A stretch of DNA of 64,000 bases from NCBI RefSeq assembly GCF_001680005.1, contig NC_033567.1, positions 2,604,001 to 2,668,000 of the forward strand, read 5' to 3'. A model generated the notes under the pieces. The model was not told the origin of the DNA and searched no databases. It saw only the letters and a list, made by a program, of their open reading frames with translations. Positions 1 through 12,100 of this stretch are shown piece by piece (within the stretch, counting starts at the first letter, position 1; every line of letters starts with the position of its first letter). Position numbers and translations under genes: made by a program. The stretch is from Plasmodium coatneyi (Eukaryota > Apicomplexa > Aconoidasida > Haemosporida > Plasmodiidae).

Positions 1-1525
1 GGTACGTCCATACAGGCCCAGCTATAGAACAGGGTGCGCCCCGTTGGGCAGAAAAAAGGGCGTGCAAACATGGTGAATTCAAAGTGTAGGGCAACGTGTG
101 TATGTCTGTCCAATGCGGTCACTTGACTGCTCGTATTCTTTTCCAACTTTACGCCCTTTCGCTCGGCACTTTTTTTTTTTCCCGTTGCACGCTTACAACA
201 CCTTACCTTCTCATCTTCGGTAATTTTTATGCGATTTCTCGGGGGCCATCCAGCGTAAAAATGGTACCCTTTCCTCTTCGTTTCCCTTTGAACTATATCC
301 CTAAATCTTTTTAGTGCACTCTTAAGACTGCTTTTCTCCTTCACATTTTTTAGCGCTTCGTAATTATCGTAGACATCGGTTATGGTTCCACTCCCGCTGC
401 ATTGAGCTGTGTTTCCCAGATTTTGCTCCCTTGTCGAAGTGAAGAATTTATTTTTGGCAAATCCTGACAAGCAAAATGGCAACACATAGGAGGGGCATGA
501 ATAAACTAGCTATGCATAATGATAAACTAATGTGTGACTTGGCCCATTCATGTTGCTCCGTTCCGTGGATAGGGGAAAATAAGTGTACATTTCCCCCTGA
601 TTTTTTTACTTAGCATTACGTGTAACTGTCCGAGATAGGAAATGGGAAGGAAACATCTTCGCGCGTTTTTGCGAGGTGAGAGTAGTGTCTGAAGTAATAG
701 GCGGGTGCTCATGTGATGCTCATTTGGTGTTCCTACTGCGCAGAAGTGTGTTAGCTCCTTGGGGTTCGGAACTATATGACGGTCGAGCAATTCAACTTCT
801 AGTGGGTAAACTTCCACTCCTCCTTGCGGCATAAAAAGGGGAATGAAACCACAAGTGCACCATTCGGGGAGCTAAAAAAAAGAAGCAACATTGTAAGTTA
901 TAGCTCCTTTTCTAAAATGTGGATTTACTTGGCGAAGGAACGAGTATTTCCTGTTAGCTCATTTGTTTGTCCCCCACAAGCGGCGAAACTGTTCACCATT
1001 ATGTTACCATCATTTCGGCATTTTTTTTTTCCAGTGAAACATCTGCTCTTACGCAATTTTCTATTCCATTTTTCCTTTCTTCAAAATGTTAACAAAAAAA
1101 AAAAAAAAACGGATGGTATGCGCCTCAATCAGGACTGGGGCTGCAATAAAAAAAAAAAAAGGGTACACATGGCGGGATTTTTCTTTCTGTCGCCCTACCG
1201 CTGAAGCAGCTTCCACATTAAAGCGAATAATATTACCCATTTTGAAGGTTAAACAAATCACGTTTTTTTTTGTTAAAGGAGGTGGGGAGGAAGAAATCAA
1301 ATTTAAAGAAAAAGGCAAACGGCGTGTACACGCACATAGTATTTTATAAACATTTTTGCAACGTTGTAAAAATGTAAGCTATAGCAATAGTTATCAAACA
1401 AGTGTGTGTGAAGGCTCAGTGAGAGGGAAAAAAAATACACAAAAAATGACAGCAAAAAAGGAAAAAAACATAAAACAAATTTAATAAGTCAAAGGGGAAT
1501 CCCTTTTTTTAAAAAAAAAATGTTA
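1..1525. other. gene-free interval at window start
   Basis: I see no convincing coding sequence. The stretch has several poly(A)/poly(T) runs (for example near 1021, 1095, 1147 and 1503). Its open frames are short and rich in Phe or Lys from those tracts. A 94-codon minus frame at 548-832 is a little less skewed in composition, but it has no recognisable motif and no splice context. The right end is the 3' flank of the Nup54-like gene. Confidence 0.6.
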
Positions 1526-3291
1526 TTATAACATTTCGTAATTTTCTTCCCTCTCAAATGCGTTTAGATGGTACATGTATTCTTTATTCTCCTCCAGGTT
1601 CATGCAAATTTCCGAGGTCGTTCCTTTCAAATCGGTTATGTCCTGCGGTGGGGGGAATAAAAGAGGAAATAACGTCAATACATGGTCACTTGGGAACATT
1701 CCCACAGGGCATAATTGCAACGAATTGCAATGCAGACTTTTATTAGCGTTTTCCTTTTTCTCAACCGTGCAGGACGCGGTGGCGCTGCACTTTCTCCCGC
1801 CGAGGGAAGAACCTCACCTGCTCATTCTTCACAACGGTGTTCCTCAACGAGTTGGTAAATTCGTTATCGGCGTGCAGGAACTTTTGAAGGTTCTTTTTCT
1901 CCTGCACAAGATTTTTTATATTTTTGTTAATTTTTTGCAGCTGACTGTCTATATTGAAGGAATTAAAGAAATCCAAAATTTCCATCAACTTGAATTTATT
2001 AAATTCATACTTATTGGAAAAAAAAACGGCGTTATTTTTTAACATAAAAAGTTTGTCCAAAATGTCCAATCGGAATAGCAGTCTCTGAATAATACGTTGT
2101 GCTTTGGTTTTTATTTCGAGAAAATTATTTTTTATGATATACAAAATGAACAAAAGATTTTCATTATTCTTCTTAATATGTAATTTTCTTTTTTTAAGAA
2201 TTTTTATATTTTTTTCCTGATCACTTAAAGCCATTTTCACTTTCTCCAAGTTGTAAATTGGTACAATGCAAAAGTTATTTTTATCGGGATTTTTTTCCAT
2301 TGCCTTGGCGTACTTACTTAATATTTCCTTCGACATTAAATACTCATGTTTGTATATATGGTTGTTCCATATTAAATTGCAGAAGGAGCTTAGCAGCAGC
2401 GAGTTAATCACTCTGTTCTTCGATTCGCTCATTTCATCCTTCAGGTAAATGAAGTTCATCATGTACGGGTTTCTCTCAAACACGTACGTTTCGAGGTACG
2501 ACTTGCACATGAATATTGTGCCAAGCTTCATCGAAATTTCCTCTAAGTGTATGTGTGGGGAGGTGGCGTGAGGATGGATAGGTGTATGTTAAGCGGGGAC
2601 ATACACACAGGTAGAGAAGCATACACAGAGTAGGCAAAATGTGCCTCAGCGTGTGCAGCCTTATCATGCGAGATAATCACATGTTGAAGCAGGAAGGAGG
2701 GACTTTCTCATGGGAAACCCCACTGAAGAGTGTGCAACACAGTTGCTAAACACACACGTCCCTTCTCTCTCATTATTTACCACAAAGCTGCTCCGTCAAG
2801 GACTTCCTAATCTTTAGGGAACTGTTAAAATTGAATTTATTTTCAAAGCTAAAGTTTCCATTTTGGCGCTCAATTTGCGAATTGTCCTTTTCAGTGTTTT
2901 TCTTTAATTCATCAGCCTTTCCGCTGTTACTGTTGCTGACTTCATTGTTATTGGCACTGTTGGTATTCTGATTAGGAATACCATTACTAGGGGGATTTAC
3001 ACTGGCAAAATTGTCTGCCTTGTTTTCGCCTGGAATCGGACCCTTATTTAACACACCTATGAACCCACTTTGAGTCGATGTGCCTTCACTTGTCAATACG
3101 TTTGTTTTGTTACCAAAATTGTTAGCCGCACTGGGTGCGTTATTAAAAGTGCTGCTCAACCCAGCAGTCCTGTCATTTTGTATATTATTTGAAGAAGCGG
3201 TCGGAGATTGCGATCCCACGAGGTTATTTAACGGGTTGCTCACATTTGAATTACTTACATTGTTAGGGGCAAAAGCGCTAAATGTATTCAT
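1526..3291 (-). CDS. Nup54-like nucleoporin, three exons
   Basis: Exons on the minus strand are 3291-2781, 2542-1818 and 1642-1526, giving 450 residues. Donors read gtaaat and gtgagg, acceptors end ttag and cgcag, and phases 1 and 0 both join in frame. The first ~170 residues are Asn/Ser/Gly-rich and disordered with scattered Phe, like a sparse FG-nucleoporin tail. The rest is helical and coiled-coil. A segment about 60-110 residues into exon 2 carries the NPD, then I-V-P, then Gln order seen before the coiled coil of human Nup54. In that family the protein belongs to the central-channel Nup62/Nup58/Nup54 trimer of the nuclear pore. The gene model is solid. The family call is by motif order only, and another coiled-coil nucleoporin is possible. 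Confidence 0.7.
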
Positions 3292-5613
3292 CTTTTTTGC
3301 TTTTTTTTCACATAACTACGTGTGATGTGTTTTTTTTTTTTTTGGTGGGGAGGCGATGCTTCGATTTGTCCTACGCAAACGTAAATATATGTATGTACCA
3401 GCGTACGGGGGATAGAAGAGCGGAAACGAATATATATACGTCCGTTTGCTCGCCCTGGCAGAGACTTTTCTCCCCTTTTAATTTTTCAAAATTGGGAAGT
3501 CATATTTCCCCGTGCATCGTCTGTACTCGTGCAAGCAGACTGCTGTTGGAAGTTCGTTCTCCCCAGCGTGCACATATACATGAGCATTTGCGTGCGTGCT
3601 GAGGAAGGAACTGAAAGGGCGTTGTCCTGGCGCTTTCACACCATCCTCCTATTTCAGATGAATTTGCTAATAGGGCAAATGAACACGAATAGAAGCATCT
3701 CCGTGGCTCATGGATGGGCGGACGGAGGCTCTTTAAACAAAAATGAAAAAAAAAAAAGAAAAGGCTAAGTTGTGGAACGAAGGGAATTTCGCATAATCGA
3801 TGACATATTAAACGCAAACGCATGTACGTGTATTTAAGGACGTATATGTAATATGCCTCTCTTATATTTTTGTATACCCTTCTTTTTGATTAATGAGAAA
3901 ATTTCCACCCCATTTTTGACAAAAAAAAAAAAAAAAAAAAATGTTGAAAAGGTCTTCTTCGTGAGAGACGTATATATCTTAATTTTGCGAAAAATATGAC
4001 AAAAAAAAATGAAATCGCAAATTTGCAGTAAAAAAAAAAAAATTATTAAGGGGAAAAAACAAGCTGCGCAGATGGGGTTAATTTTGTTAATTTGATATTT
4101 ACTGCTTACGTTACGCTAAATGGGGAAGGAAAATTCATATGGTACGCATATAATATCCATGTATATGTATATATTTTATTTTTTTTCCACTGGAAGGAAA
4201 ATCTTCGCATAATGTAACAAACCGCCGCGTTTTTAGCAGCCTTGACTGAAGTACGCGTACCCGGTGAGGCTTAAGTGAGAGGTGCCACACTGTTGTGTTA
4301 AGATATACCCTAGCGTTATGTGTTGCCACTACGAAGGTAGGCGCATCCACAAGGGAAAAAAAAAAAAAGTCAGTAATATATAGTTGCATATAGTTGTATG
4401 TAGCCGTATGCACACGTAACGAATTATACAAGGATGAGCATTTACCCCACTATTTTTGCGAATGGGAGACCATCCTATACGTACCTTGTCGAAAAATCCG
4501 AGTGGCTGTCCCTCTCAAGAGAGGTTTAAATATCCCAACGAGTGAAAATTCACCAAAATTATTTTGTTTCAGCGTGTCACAATTAAGAGCGTGTCGGCGG
4601 GTATAAAAAAAAAAAAAAAAAAAAGGAACGAATCTGTTTGCAGTTTGAGAATTTTCTATTTTTTTTCTTTATCGCGCATTTTTAGCGTTACATTTCACAA
4701 ATGAATACGTGGTGAGTTCTTCCGCACATGTGTTCCTGGCAAGAATTATTCCACTGTATGGCGTAGACAGGACTTTTATATGAGACACGTCAAAATCACG
4801 TTGTTTCGGTTAAGTGGGGAATTTCCAATTCTCCTGACCTTCCTTTGCAGAATGGGAATTTTCTTTTACTTTTTAAAAACACCACTTCATTATTATGGTG
4901 TGCGTCGAATAATGCTTCTTCTTTTCTTTTTCTCCCCACCTGCGCTTACGCAATTGCGTAAACTAAAAAAGGAATCAATTCGTTTCGAGGGGATGTTGAG
5001 GAAACTATTCTGTATTTAAAAAGGTGCGAATATTTGCACACATAAAAAGGAAAAAAAAAAAAAATACCACCTGATGCGTGTTATAGCATCCCTAAGTTGA
5101 CCTTTCCTTTCTGCGCAAACTTCTAAAAAATGAGGAAGAGGTGGGGGAGAAAGTCGCTTAAAAGATATTCTCTTCCTTTAATACGTGGAGAGGGGACCAC
5201 TTTAAAGGGGGGAAAAAAAAAAAAAAAAACAGGTGAGACCATTAACAAATGAACAAAGCTGTTTACAGAGGTGTACTACACACCGTTGCTTAAGAGCGTA
5301 ACCAATCTTGTGGTGACCTTCCCCATTCATGGCATTTTACTTTTTTGAAAAACGCATTGGTGAAGCCGATGCGTGTCCATGCGCAACTCCAACAAGGAGA
5401 AAAGTGAGCGAGACGCAAAGATGAATACCTATGTCTTAACGGCTAAATGACAGAATGGGAAAAATTCAAACCAATGTGCCAAACGGGTAAACCGCAATTG
5501 GGCACATGTTATTGTCTTTTTTGTTTTTTGAAAAATGCTGCATAAAAAAGCCCTTCTCGTATGGTTGCCAGAGGGGGAAAATGTTCATAAAAGGGAGTGA
5601 TTTTCGAAATTTT

Positions 5614-5651
<38 letters not shown>

Positions 5652-7339
5652 GCTTATTCATTGTTCTTTTGTGGTAGCTAGCCAAAATGCTTTTATTGGG
5701 GAGTCTTTTTTTTACGTTATCATTTTTTAATTTTTCTCTCTTTCTGGCATTAGAGAAAGCCAATTGCATGCAAAAAAAATGCATTCAAAATATGGCGAAG
5801 CTGTTTTTGTGAAACCCGCGGGAATTGGGGCGCACATATGGTGAGAGACTTTTCCCGTCCTTTTTGTCATTTTTTTTTTTTTCCGCCGTCGGCTTTGTTT
5901 TGTGTGTATACGGGTAGGTTTCTTCTTGTCTCTGCAGAGATCACCCATTTGTTCAAACCCGTTCGGGTAGAAGTTTCGCGCGGCTGATTTGATCCTTTCA
6001 CATTTGACCCTCCACGCTTGTGCAATTTTTTTTTTTTTTTTTTACATGTACGCGTGGAATGCGCGCTTGTCTTTTTTTTCAACGAAGCATGCATGTGATT
6101 AAATCTGTTTCTCGTCCGTACGCGCCATTTTACGAGCAACAAAATTGTACCTGCACGAGAGTATATTCCATTTGTAAGTTTACATACACATTTGTACCCT
6201 TGTTTGTACACATAAGTTTATACTTCTTCACGCATTTGCCGGAATTTCTGATCAAAAGGCAGATTCATATGAAGCTTAGTTACCATTTTACAACTGTCTG
6301 ATTGTTTTTTTTTTTTTTTTTTTCCTATTATATCTCATTTTTCATCTCAAATGATTGACCCTTTTTTCTTATTTTAACATGATTATGTGAGAACAACAAC
6401 AACAAAAAAACAAAAACAAATTAAAAGCTCAATTTAAATAAGCTTTTTTTTTTTTTAAACATGTAACTGTTGTGTGTTTAACAATTTGTTCTTTTTTTTT
6501 TTTAAAAAGCCCTTCTTCTTTTTTTTTTTTTCCTTTTTTGGTATATATAATTTGTAAAAAGAAGTATATTTGTCTTTGCTTGACTTTATTTACATTATTT
6601 TTTTTTTTTTCTCTCAAAAAATAAATGTGGAAATGTTAACACAACGTTAATTTATGTGAATATCCAATTTAACTTCTGTTGCTAAATGTGAAATATTTGC
6701 AACCCCTCCCCAATTGGTGAAGACAGCCCAGACTGAACCAAAATAATTTTGTTTTTCCCTTTTTTGCTTAACCTGAAGATCTTCAAACACGCATTCGTGG
6801 AACGAGTAAGCATTTGCGTCTACATATGTATCTGTGTAAATTTGCGCATGTTTACGTAAGTGTGTATACATGTCTGTGTGAACTCACACTTCTGATTCTC
6901 GCTGGCAGATACACACGTCCGTGTGTGCTCCGCTCCTTTATGTACTTTCGAATGCCCGTCCGAAAAAAAAAAAAAAAAAAAATACACAAATAAATATACG
7001 CAGAAGTAGCTACACACAAATAGATAACCCGTCTGACATGTTTGTTTTCCCCCCTTTTGTTCGTCCCCTTAGCACCACGCTTTAGGCCCTATAAAAATTT
7101 TCCAGCACACGTCCCCGGCTAGTGGTCTTCCGCACTGCTCAACGAATCCGTTGCGTCGAAACGCCACTCGACCGTTGCAGCTAGCCAATTCGGCTTGGCC
7201 AAAAAAATATAATCGTCGGTGTCGCAGCGTCAGAGTGCCAAGCATAGGCTTGCATATGCATGCGTATAGACATACAAGTTTTGGAAACACCCACAAAAGC
7301 GCCAGCGCTTCCCTTTTTAATTAACCTTCGTCCAAAACT
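3292..7339. other. 4-kb intergenic region upstream of TRAP
   Basis: This is a shared 5' region between the divergent Nup54-like gene and TRAP. It is full of poly(T)/poly(A) tracts (3921-3940, 4604-4623, 5614-5650, 6299-6323, 6964-6982) and short AT-rich open frames that look like noise. GCATG-type motifs occur at 5765-5772, 6087-6095 and 7257-7263. A TAGCTAGC motif lies at 5675-5682. No RNA gene was recognised. Confidence 0.6.
7257..7263 (+). promoter_or_regulatory. TGCATGC, candidate AP2-Sp site upstream of TRAP
   Basis: TGCATGC lies 77 bases before the TRAP start codon. The sporozoite regulator AP2-Sp is known to bind (T/C)GCATG(C/A), and TRAP is a sporozoite gene. Two further copies are upstream, TGCATGCA at 5765-5772 and GCATGCATG at 6087-6095. 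Binding is inferred from the motif alone. Confidence 0.45.
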
Positions 7340-9079
7340 ATGAAGCTGCTTCAGAGCAAAAGCTACCTTTTGGTGGTTTTCCTCCTGTACGTCAGTATAT
7401 TCGCCAGAGGCGACCGAAATATTGTGGATGAGGTGAAATATAATGAGGAAGTATGTAATGAGAAAGTCGATTTATACCTCCTAGTTGACGGGTCTGGAAG
7501 TATTGGGTACCCGAACTGGATCACGAAAGTCATACCAATGCTCACCGGCTTGATTAACAGTCTTAACCTCTCAAGGGACGCTATCAACTTATATATGAGT
7601 TTATTCGGAAACCATACAACTGAATTGATCAGACTTGGAAGTGGCTCGTCTATTGACAAGAAACTAGCACTGCAGACCGTTAATGAATTGAAGAGAGTAT
7701 ACGTACCTTACGGTACCACTAGTATGTCCTCTGCTCTGACACAAGTGTACATGCATTTCAAGGATCGAGTTAACAGAGAAAATGCAATCCAACTGGTTAT
7801 CTTACTGACTGATGGTATACCAAACAATAGGTACAGAGCCTTGGAATTGACCAAAACCTTAAAGGAAAAAAATGTCAAGTTGGCTATAATAGGAGTTGGA
7901 CAAGGCATTAACCACCAGTACAATAGATTAATGGCTGGATGTCGTCCCCGTGAGAAAAACTGTAAATTTTATTCCTATGCTGACTGGAATGAGGCCAAGG
8001 ATCTTATCAAACCTTTTATTCAAAAGGTGTGTACTGAAGTAGAAAGGGTTGCTAAGTGTGGCCCCTGGGAAGACTGGACTCCATGCAGTGTTACATGTGG
8101 AAAGGGAACACACAGCAGATCAAGAGCATTGTTGCATGAAGGATGTACTACGCATATGGTTAAAGAATGTGAAATGGAAGAATGCCCAGTAGAACCTGAG
8201 CCTGTGCCCGTACCAGCTCCTGTCCCACCCACCCCTGAAGATGTCAACCCACGTACCACGGATGATGAGGATGACCACCCCAATTTTCACAAAGAGCTAG
8301 ATGTGCCTGATGTAGAAGATGATGTTCCACCTGAAAATGATGGGGACAATGGAAACTCAAGCGAAGAAAAATTCTTCCCAGAATCAGATGACACGGTCCC
8401 TGATGAATCCAACGTCTTTCCGATACCCCCCAGCGTTCCTGGAGGTCCAACTGAGGAGTTCCCATCAGATGGTGAATTTTTTCCAGAAAGTCCGGGAAAC
8501 CAAGAATATCCAGAAAACCCAGAGAACCCAGAGAACCCAGAGAACCCAGAAAGCCCAAATAACCCAGAAGAATTACCAGGGCAGCCGGAAGTGCCCGAAG
8601 ACAAGAACATAAATGAACCAGTGAATCCCGACGAAAGCGGAAATGGAATAACTGATAAAGCTATTCCAAAGCCAATGGATAACGAAAAAGACATCACCAA
8701 GAAGAACAAAGCGGTTCATCCAACTCAATCAAATCAAGCTCAAGATAGATACGCCAAACCACACAGAAACACAGGGGGAAATGATAACAATTCTAACGCA
8801 AATTCGGACATTCCCGTGTCTCCCGTTCCATCTGACTACGAACAACCTGAGGATAAGGGAAAGAAGTCATCAAACAATGGCTACAAAATTGCAGGAGGAG
8901 TAATTGCTGGATTAGCTCTAGTTGGTTGCGTTGGATTCGCGTACACTTTCGTATCTAGTGGAGGTGCTGCAGGAATGGCCGGTGAACCTGCGCCCTTTGA
9001 TGAGGCGATGGCTGAAGATGAGAAGGACGTTGGGGAAGCAGACCAGTTCAAGTTACCCGAGGATAACGACTGGAACTGA
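7340..9079 (+). CDS. TRAP: thrombospondin-related anonymous protein (TRAP/SSP2)
   Basis: This single-exon gene encodes 579 residues. In the TRAP family the protein is carried in sporozoite micronemes, links host receptors to the glideosome, and is needed for gliding motility and for salivary-gland and liver invasion. Residues 1-24 form a signal peptide. A von Willebrand A domain follows, with the MIDAS motif DGSGS at 50-54. Then comes a thrombospondin type-1 repeat beginning W-E-D-W-T-P-C-S-V-T-C-G at about 242. Next is an acidic Pro/Glu/Asn-rich region with a 9-bp tandem repeat. A glycine-rich membrane helix near 515-535 has small residues at its start, as expected for rhomboid cleavage. The acidic cytoplasmic tail ends in the family's terminal Asp-Trp-Asn with the aldolase-linked Trp. 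It resembles P. vivax TRAP but has a longer repeat region. Confidence 0.98.
   Translation: MKLLQSKSYLLVVFLLYVSIFARGDRNIVDEVKYNEEVCNEKVDLYLLVDGSGSIGYPNWITKVIPMLTGLINSLNLSRDAINLYMSLFGNHTTELIRLGSGSSIDKKLALQTVNELKRVYVPYGTTSMSSALTQVYMHFKDRVNRENAIQLVILLTDGIPNNRYRALELTKTLKEKNVKLAIIGVGQGINHQYNRLMAGCRPREKNCKFYSYADWNEAKDLIKPFIQKVCTEVERVAKCGPWEDWTPCSVTCGKGTHSRSRALLHEGCTTHMVKECEMEECPVEPEPVPVPAPVPPTPEDVNPRTTDDEDDHPNFHKELDVPDVEDDVPPENDGDNGNSSEEKFFPESDDTVPDESNVFPIPPSVPGGPTEEFPSDGEFFPESPGNQEYPENPENPENPENPESPNNPEELPGQPEVPEDKNINEPVNPDESGNGITDKAIPKPMDNEKDITKKNKAVHPTQSNQAQDRYAKPHRNTGGNDNNSNANSDIPVSPVPSDYEQPEDKGKKSSNNGYKIAGGVIAGLALVGCVGFAYTFVSSGGAAGMAGEPAPFDEAMAEDEKDVGEADQFKLPEDNDWN
8510..8569 (+). repeat. 9-bp tandem repeat in TRAP (Pro-Glu-Asn units)
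   Basis: About six degenerate copies of a CCAGAGAAC unit encode Pro-Glu-Asn triplets, with the later ones drifting to Pro-Glu-Ser and Pro-Asn-Asn. The array lies in the disordered stalk between the thrombospondin domain and the membrane helix. I do not recall it in P. vivax TRAP. Confidence 0.85.
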
Positions 9080-9768
9080 TTCTGATGTGGAAGGAACAGG
9101 GCTGGAGTGCGCATATAGTAAGCTGAAGGCTTACACAGGGGGAAAACATGCACACACACCCAACTGCGAATGCAATTTTTAAATAGCTGCACACATAAAT
9201 TTAAAACGATGTTCTTCCCCAAATAATCGCTTTTTTATTCCGCTCGACTACACCCCCACCGTTTGTTTCGCTATTTTTATGAGTCACGTTTGTTTGCGTT
9301 ATCTTTTACACTTTTTTTCTCTTTCTCTTTCCATTTTTTTTTTCTTTTTTTTTGGCGACTATTCCGCCCGCCACATTTTTCCCTCTTTTTTTTTAACCTC
9401 CTTTTTGATGAAAATTTAGCAAGTTTGTGTTACATAATACGGTCATAATTTGTGCTACTTTTCGAAATGCCTCTTCGTTTGGGAAAGAATGAGGAAAAAA
9501 TTAAATTGACAAAAAAAAAAAAAAAGTGTGTCCCCATACAAGCGACGTAAAAATCTACCAAAAAAAAAAGGGGACATATAAAATGGGTATTTGGGCCCCC
9601 CAAAGGGAGCAATTCTTCATGTGAAAAAAGGACAAATGAACATTCCGATTCGGCTTCGCCGGGATTACCAGTCCGTTTTTCTCACATGTGTTCGCAAATG
9701 AGATGATCGTGTGGAGTGCTACACAGGTAGATTGGCACATTCACGCGGAGCCTGTCTGTAACGCCCAT
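9080..9768. other. convergent intergenic region after TRAP
   Basis: These are the 3' flanks of two convergent genes. The sequence is T-rich (9301-9410) with a poly(A) run near 9511-9525. No gene, structured RNA or conserved motif was recognised. Confidence 0.6.
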
Positions 9769-11697
9769 TTACGCGCAAAAAATGGCGTCAAAAACGAACT
9801 GCGGGATTTTAAAAAAATCGTCCACGATGGACCGTTTTTCCATTTCTGCGCCACTTTGGTCCCCCGCGGAAGGGTCCGAAATGCCTAGCTTCTCGCACAG
9901 ACCTTTCGCAAATTCGTATTCCTGGATCTGGAAGTTGGTATTCACATCTTCGTTTGCAATTTCTCTGTTGTAAAAGTCGAGGTAGTAAACTTTTAGCTTT
10001 CCCATTAGTTCTTCAAATTCTGCCCTCTCCGCTGCGCCCAGAATGTTGTCCACGCGTCTGTTCAGGTTTCCATCGGCATTCATCTTCCCCTCCTTCATTC
10101 TGCAGTAAAAATAAAACCTATACCTTTTCTTCAAGTCGTTGTTAAAATTTATTTTATTTTTCAAAACGTAGATTTCGTTTTGCGCCTCCTTCTCTTCGTT
10201 CGTTAAAGAATTGCTGGTTTGTACCCAGCTCTTCTTGGGTGCATACAATTCGAGTAGCTCGTTTTTGCTCAGCTTAACCTCCATATTAGGGTTAATTAAC
10301 TTTGCGTATCTCATGTTTAGATCTTCCATCTCGTCTATACTGGCGCGACTGCCTGGCTTCTCCACGTTTCTGCTTCCGAAAAGTGTGCGATAATATTTAG
10401 AGCGCTGAAGTAGCATTTCTTCTGCTTGATGGTGTCCTGGGTTATATAAAACGAAGGCGTCCTCCTCACCGCTGTCCATATCGACGCTGAAGCTACTGTA
10501 TGGAATTGTGCAACTGTCTTCTCTTTGTCTGCTCTTCTTGTCGAGTATCATAGCATATCCCTTGTTTGCATTTCTCCGTGCTGAACTCGTGTATGCGTTT
10601 TCTAAGGAGCTATCCGAATAGTCTTCATAGTCCGTTTGGCCAAAAGTTTGCTTCCTCCCCGTTGTTGTAATTTCGATTTGTGCGCGCTCCTCGATTGACC
10701 CGTCATCGTGGATTCCCCTTCGGTGCGGTAAAAGGAAATCCTTCCTCAGGCGATTAAATTCGCGCTTCTTCACTTGGTCAATACTGTTTTCGTTCTTTTT
10801 ATAAAAGGCCCCTTCGAAGTTATTTTTTGGCTTATAAATTTCTTTAATTAATTTTTCAAACGTTTTTTGTTCTTCCATTTTTATCGAAATGAGACGATTT
10901 CGGGAGGATAAAATGTTTACGTATTCATTTTCGTTCCTCTCCGTTGTGTTTGTTTGTTCCCCTATTTTGTGTCTAATTTGTTCGAAAATTGTTGGTAGTT
11001 TGGGGCCTATCGGTTTTCTCCTTTTGGAAAAGTCTCCTTCAAACGTATTATCGTTATTGGACGACTCCTCCCTGCCGTTCTTCTCAACCTGTGAGTTTGG
11101 CTTCTCATCAAGGGTAGGCAAAGCGCGAAGGGGGGAAGTAACATATGTACCAGCACCCATCGTTGTTGGAGAATCCTGTTTATCAATCGTATTGGCGCTG
11201 TTACTGTTAGATACATCTTCCTTCATGTACCTGTTTAATACTTCCATGTCTATTCCGATGGGAATACCATCAATATAATTATTGTTCCTCAACAGTGCGT
11301 AGGATACACTCTCGTTGAAAAAGCTAAACTGGAGGTCATCTGCGTAATTCTCCTTCTCGTCAAAGTGCGCGCTTGTGATTATGTCGTCATAGATGCTATC
11401 TTCCTCATCGATGTAGTCATAAATTCCTTTTCTGGTTACATCTTCATTCCGTTTGTATCTGCTAGATATGTAATTGCTGGGCTGGAATTGGTCCTCTGCT
11501 TCAGCCTGCTCCTTTTCCTTCCTCCTTTTACTTTTTTCGCGCTTTTCCCTCTTCTTCCTTTCTTCCGCTAGCAAATTTTTGTAGTACACATAAAAGTCGT
11601 ACTCATCGTTGTGGTTGTGCTTCCTCTTTTTGCGAAACTCCCTCCTGACTTCATTCACATCGTGGTTGGTCAGTTTCGTGCCCAGGAAGTCGGACAT
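9769..11697 (-). CDS. conserved Plasmodium protein, unknown function
   Basis: One exon encodes 642 residues. I do not recognise the family. The N-terminal ~75 residues are highly basic (Arg/Lys/Glu repeats resembling a nuclear localisation segment). A long hydrophilic middle with acidic and Ser/Asn-rich stretches follows. The C-terminal ~200 residues are mostly helical and look the best ordered, with a Leu-Leu-Glu-Leu-Tyr-Ala-Pro-Lys-Lys-Ser-Trp motif. There is no signal peptide and no membrane segment. It is convergent with TRAP and divergent from the COG3-like gene. The length of the open frame and its Lys/Glu/Asn-rich composition make it a real gene. A nuclear role is only a guess from the basic tail. 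Confidence 0.9.
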   Translation of the reverse strand: MSDFLGTKLTNHDVNEVRREFRKKRKHNHNDEYDFYVYYKNLLAEERKKREKREKSKRRKEKEQAEAEDQFQPSNYISSRYKRNEDVTRKGIYDYIDEEDSIYDDIITSAHFDEKENYADDLQFSFFNESVSYALLRNNNYIDGIPIGIDMEVLNRYMKEDVSNSNSANTIDKQDSPTTMGAGTYVTSPLRALPTLDEKPNSQVEKNGREESSNNDNTFEGDFSKRRKPIGPKLPTIFEQIRHKIGEQTNTTERNENEYVNILSSRNRLISIKMEEQKTFEKLIKEIYKPKNNFEGAFYKKNENSIDQVKKREFNRLRKDFLLPHRRGIHDDGSIEERAQIEITTTGRKQTFGQTDYEDYSDSSLENAYTSSARRNANKGYAMILDKKSRQREDSCTIPYSSFSVDMDSGEEDAFVLYNPGHHQAEEMLLQRSKYYRTLFGSRNVEKPGSRASIDEMEDLNMRYAKLINPNMEVKLSKNELLELYAPKKSWVQTSNSLTNEEKEAQNEIYVLKNKINFNNDLKKRYRFYFYCRMKEGKMNADGNLNRRVDNILGAAERAEFEELMGKLKVYYLDFYNREIANEDVNTNFQIQEYEFAKGLCEKLGISDPSAGDQSGAEMEKRSIVDDFFKIPQFVFDAIFCA

Positions 11698-12067
11698 GGT
11701 TGCAGGTTCTTCCGTTCCGATGAAATGGGTGATGTGTGGTCCACACGATGCGGGTTTTCACACCCCATGGGGGGGGATATAACAACTTGCCAGGCGCATA
11801 CCCCAATAGGATAAAAAAATATATAAAATAACACCTCCTTTTTTTAAGGAACAAACGGAAAGGCACTCATCATAAAATGTAGTTATCCATTTTGTTTCAT
11901 CATCCAAATGGGGAAGCCATTTCGCCTGAGGAATGATCAAAATTTTTGCTGTGTATTCCCCATTTTGTCGAAATAGGCATGACTCTGTTTCTACATAAAT
12001 TGTTCGCAGGCAATTTTGCATTGCATTGCAATGCAGCGCTTGTGCGCAAGTTGCCGTGAAATTGGGT

Positions 12068-12100
<33 letters not shown>

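Noticed and set aside
1575..2042. 155-codon plus frame over the Nup54-like gene
   Set aside because: It lies opposite two exons and an intron of a better-supported spliced gene.
8020..8709. Antisense frames inside TRAP (87, 104 and 140 codons)
   Set aside because: These mirror the TRAP repeat region (Ser/Gly/Phe repeats opposite Pro/Glu/Asn). TRAP itself is certain.
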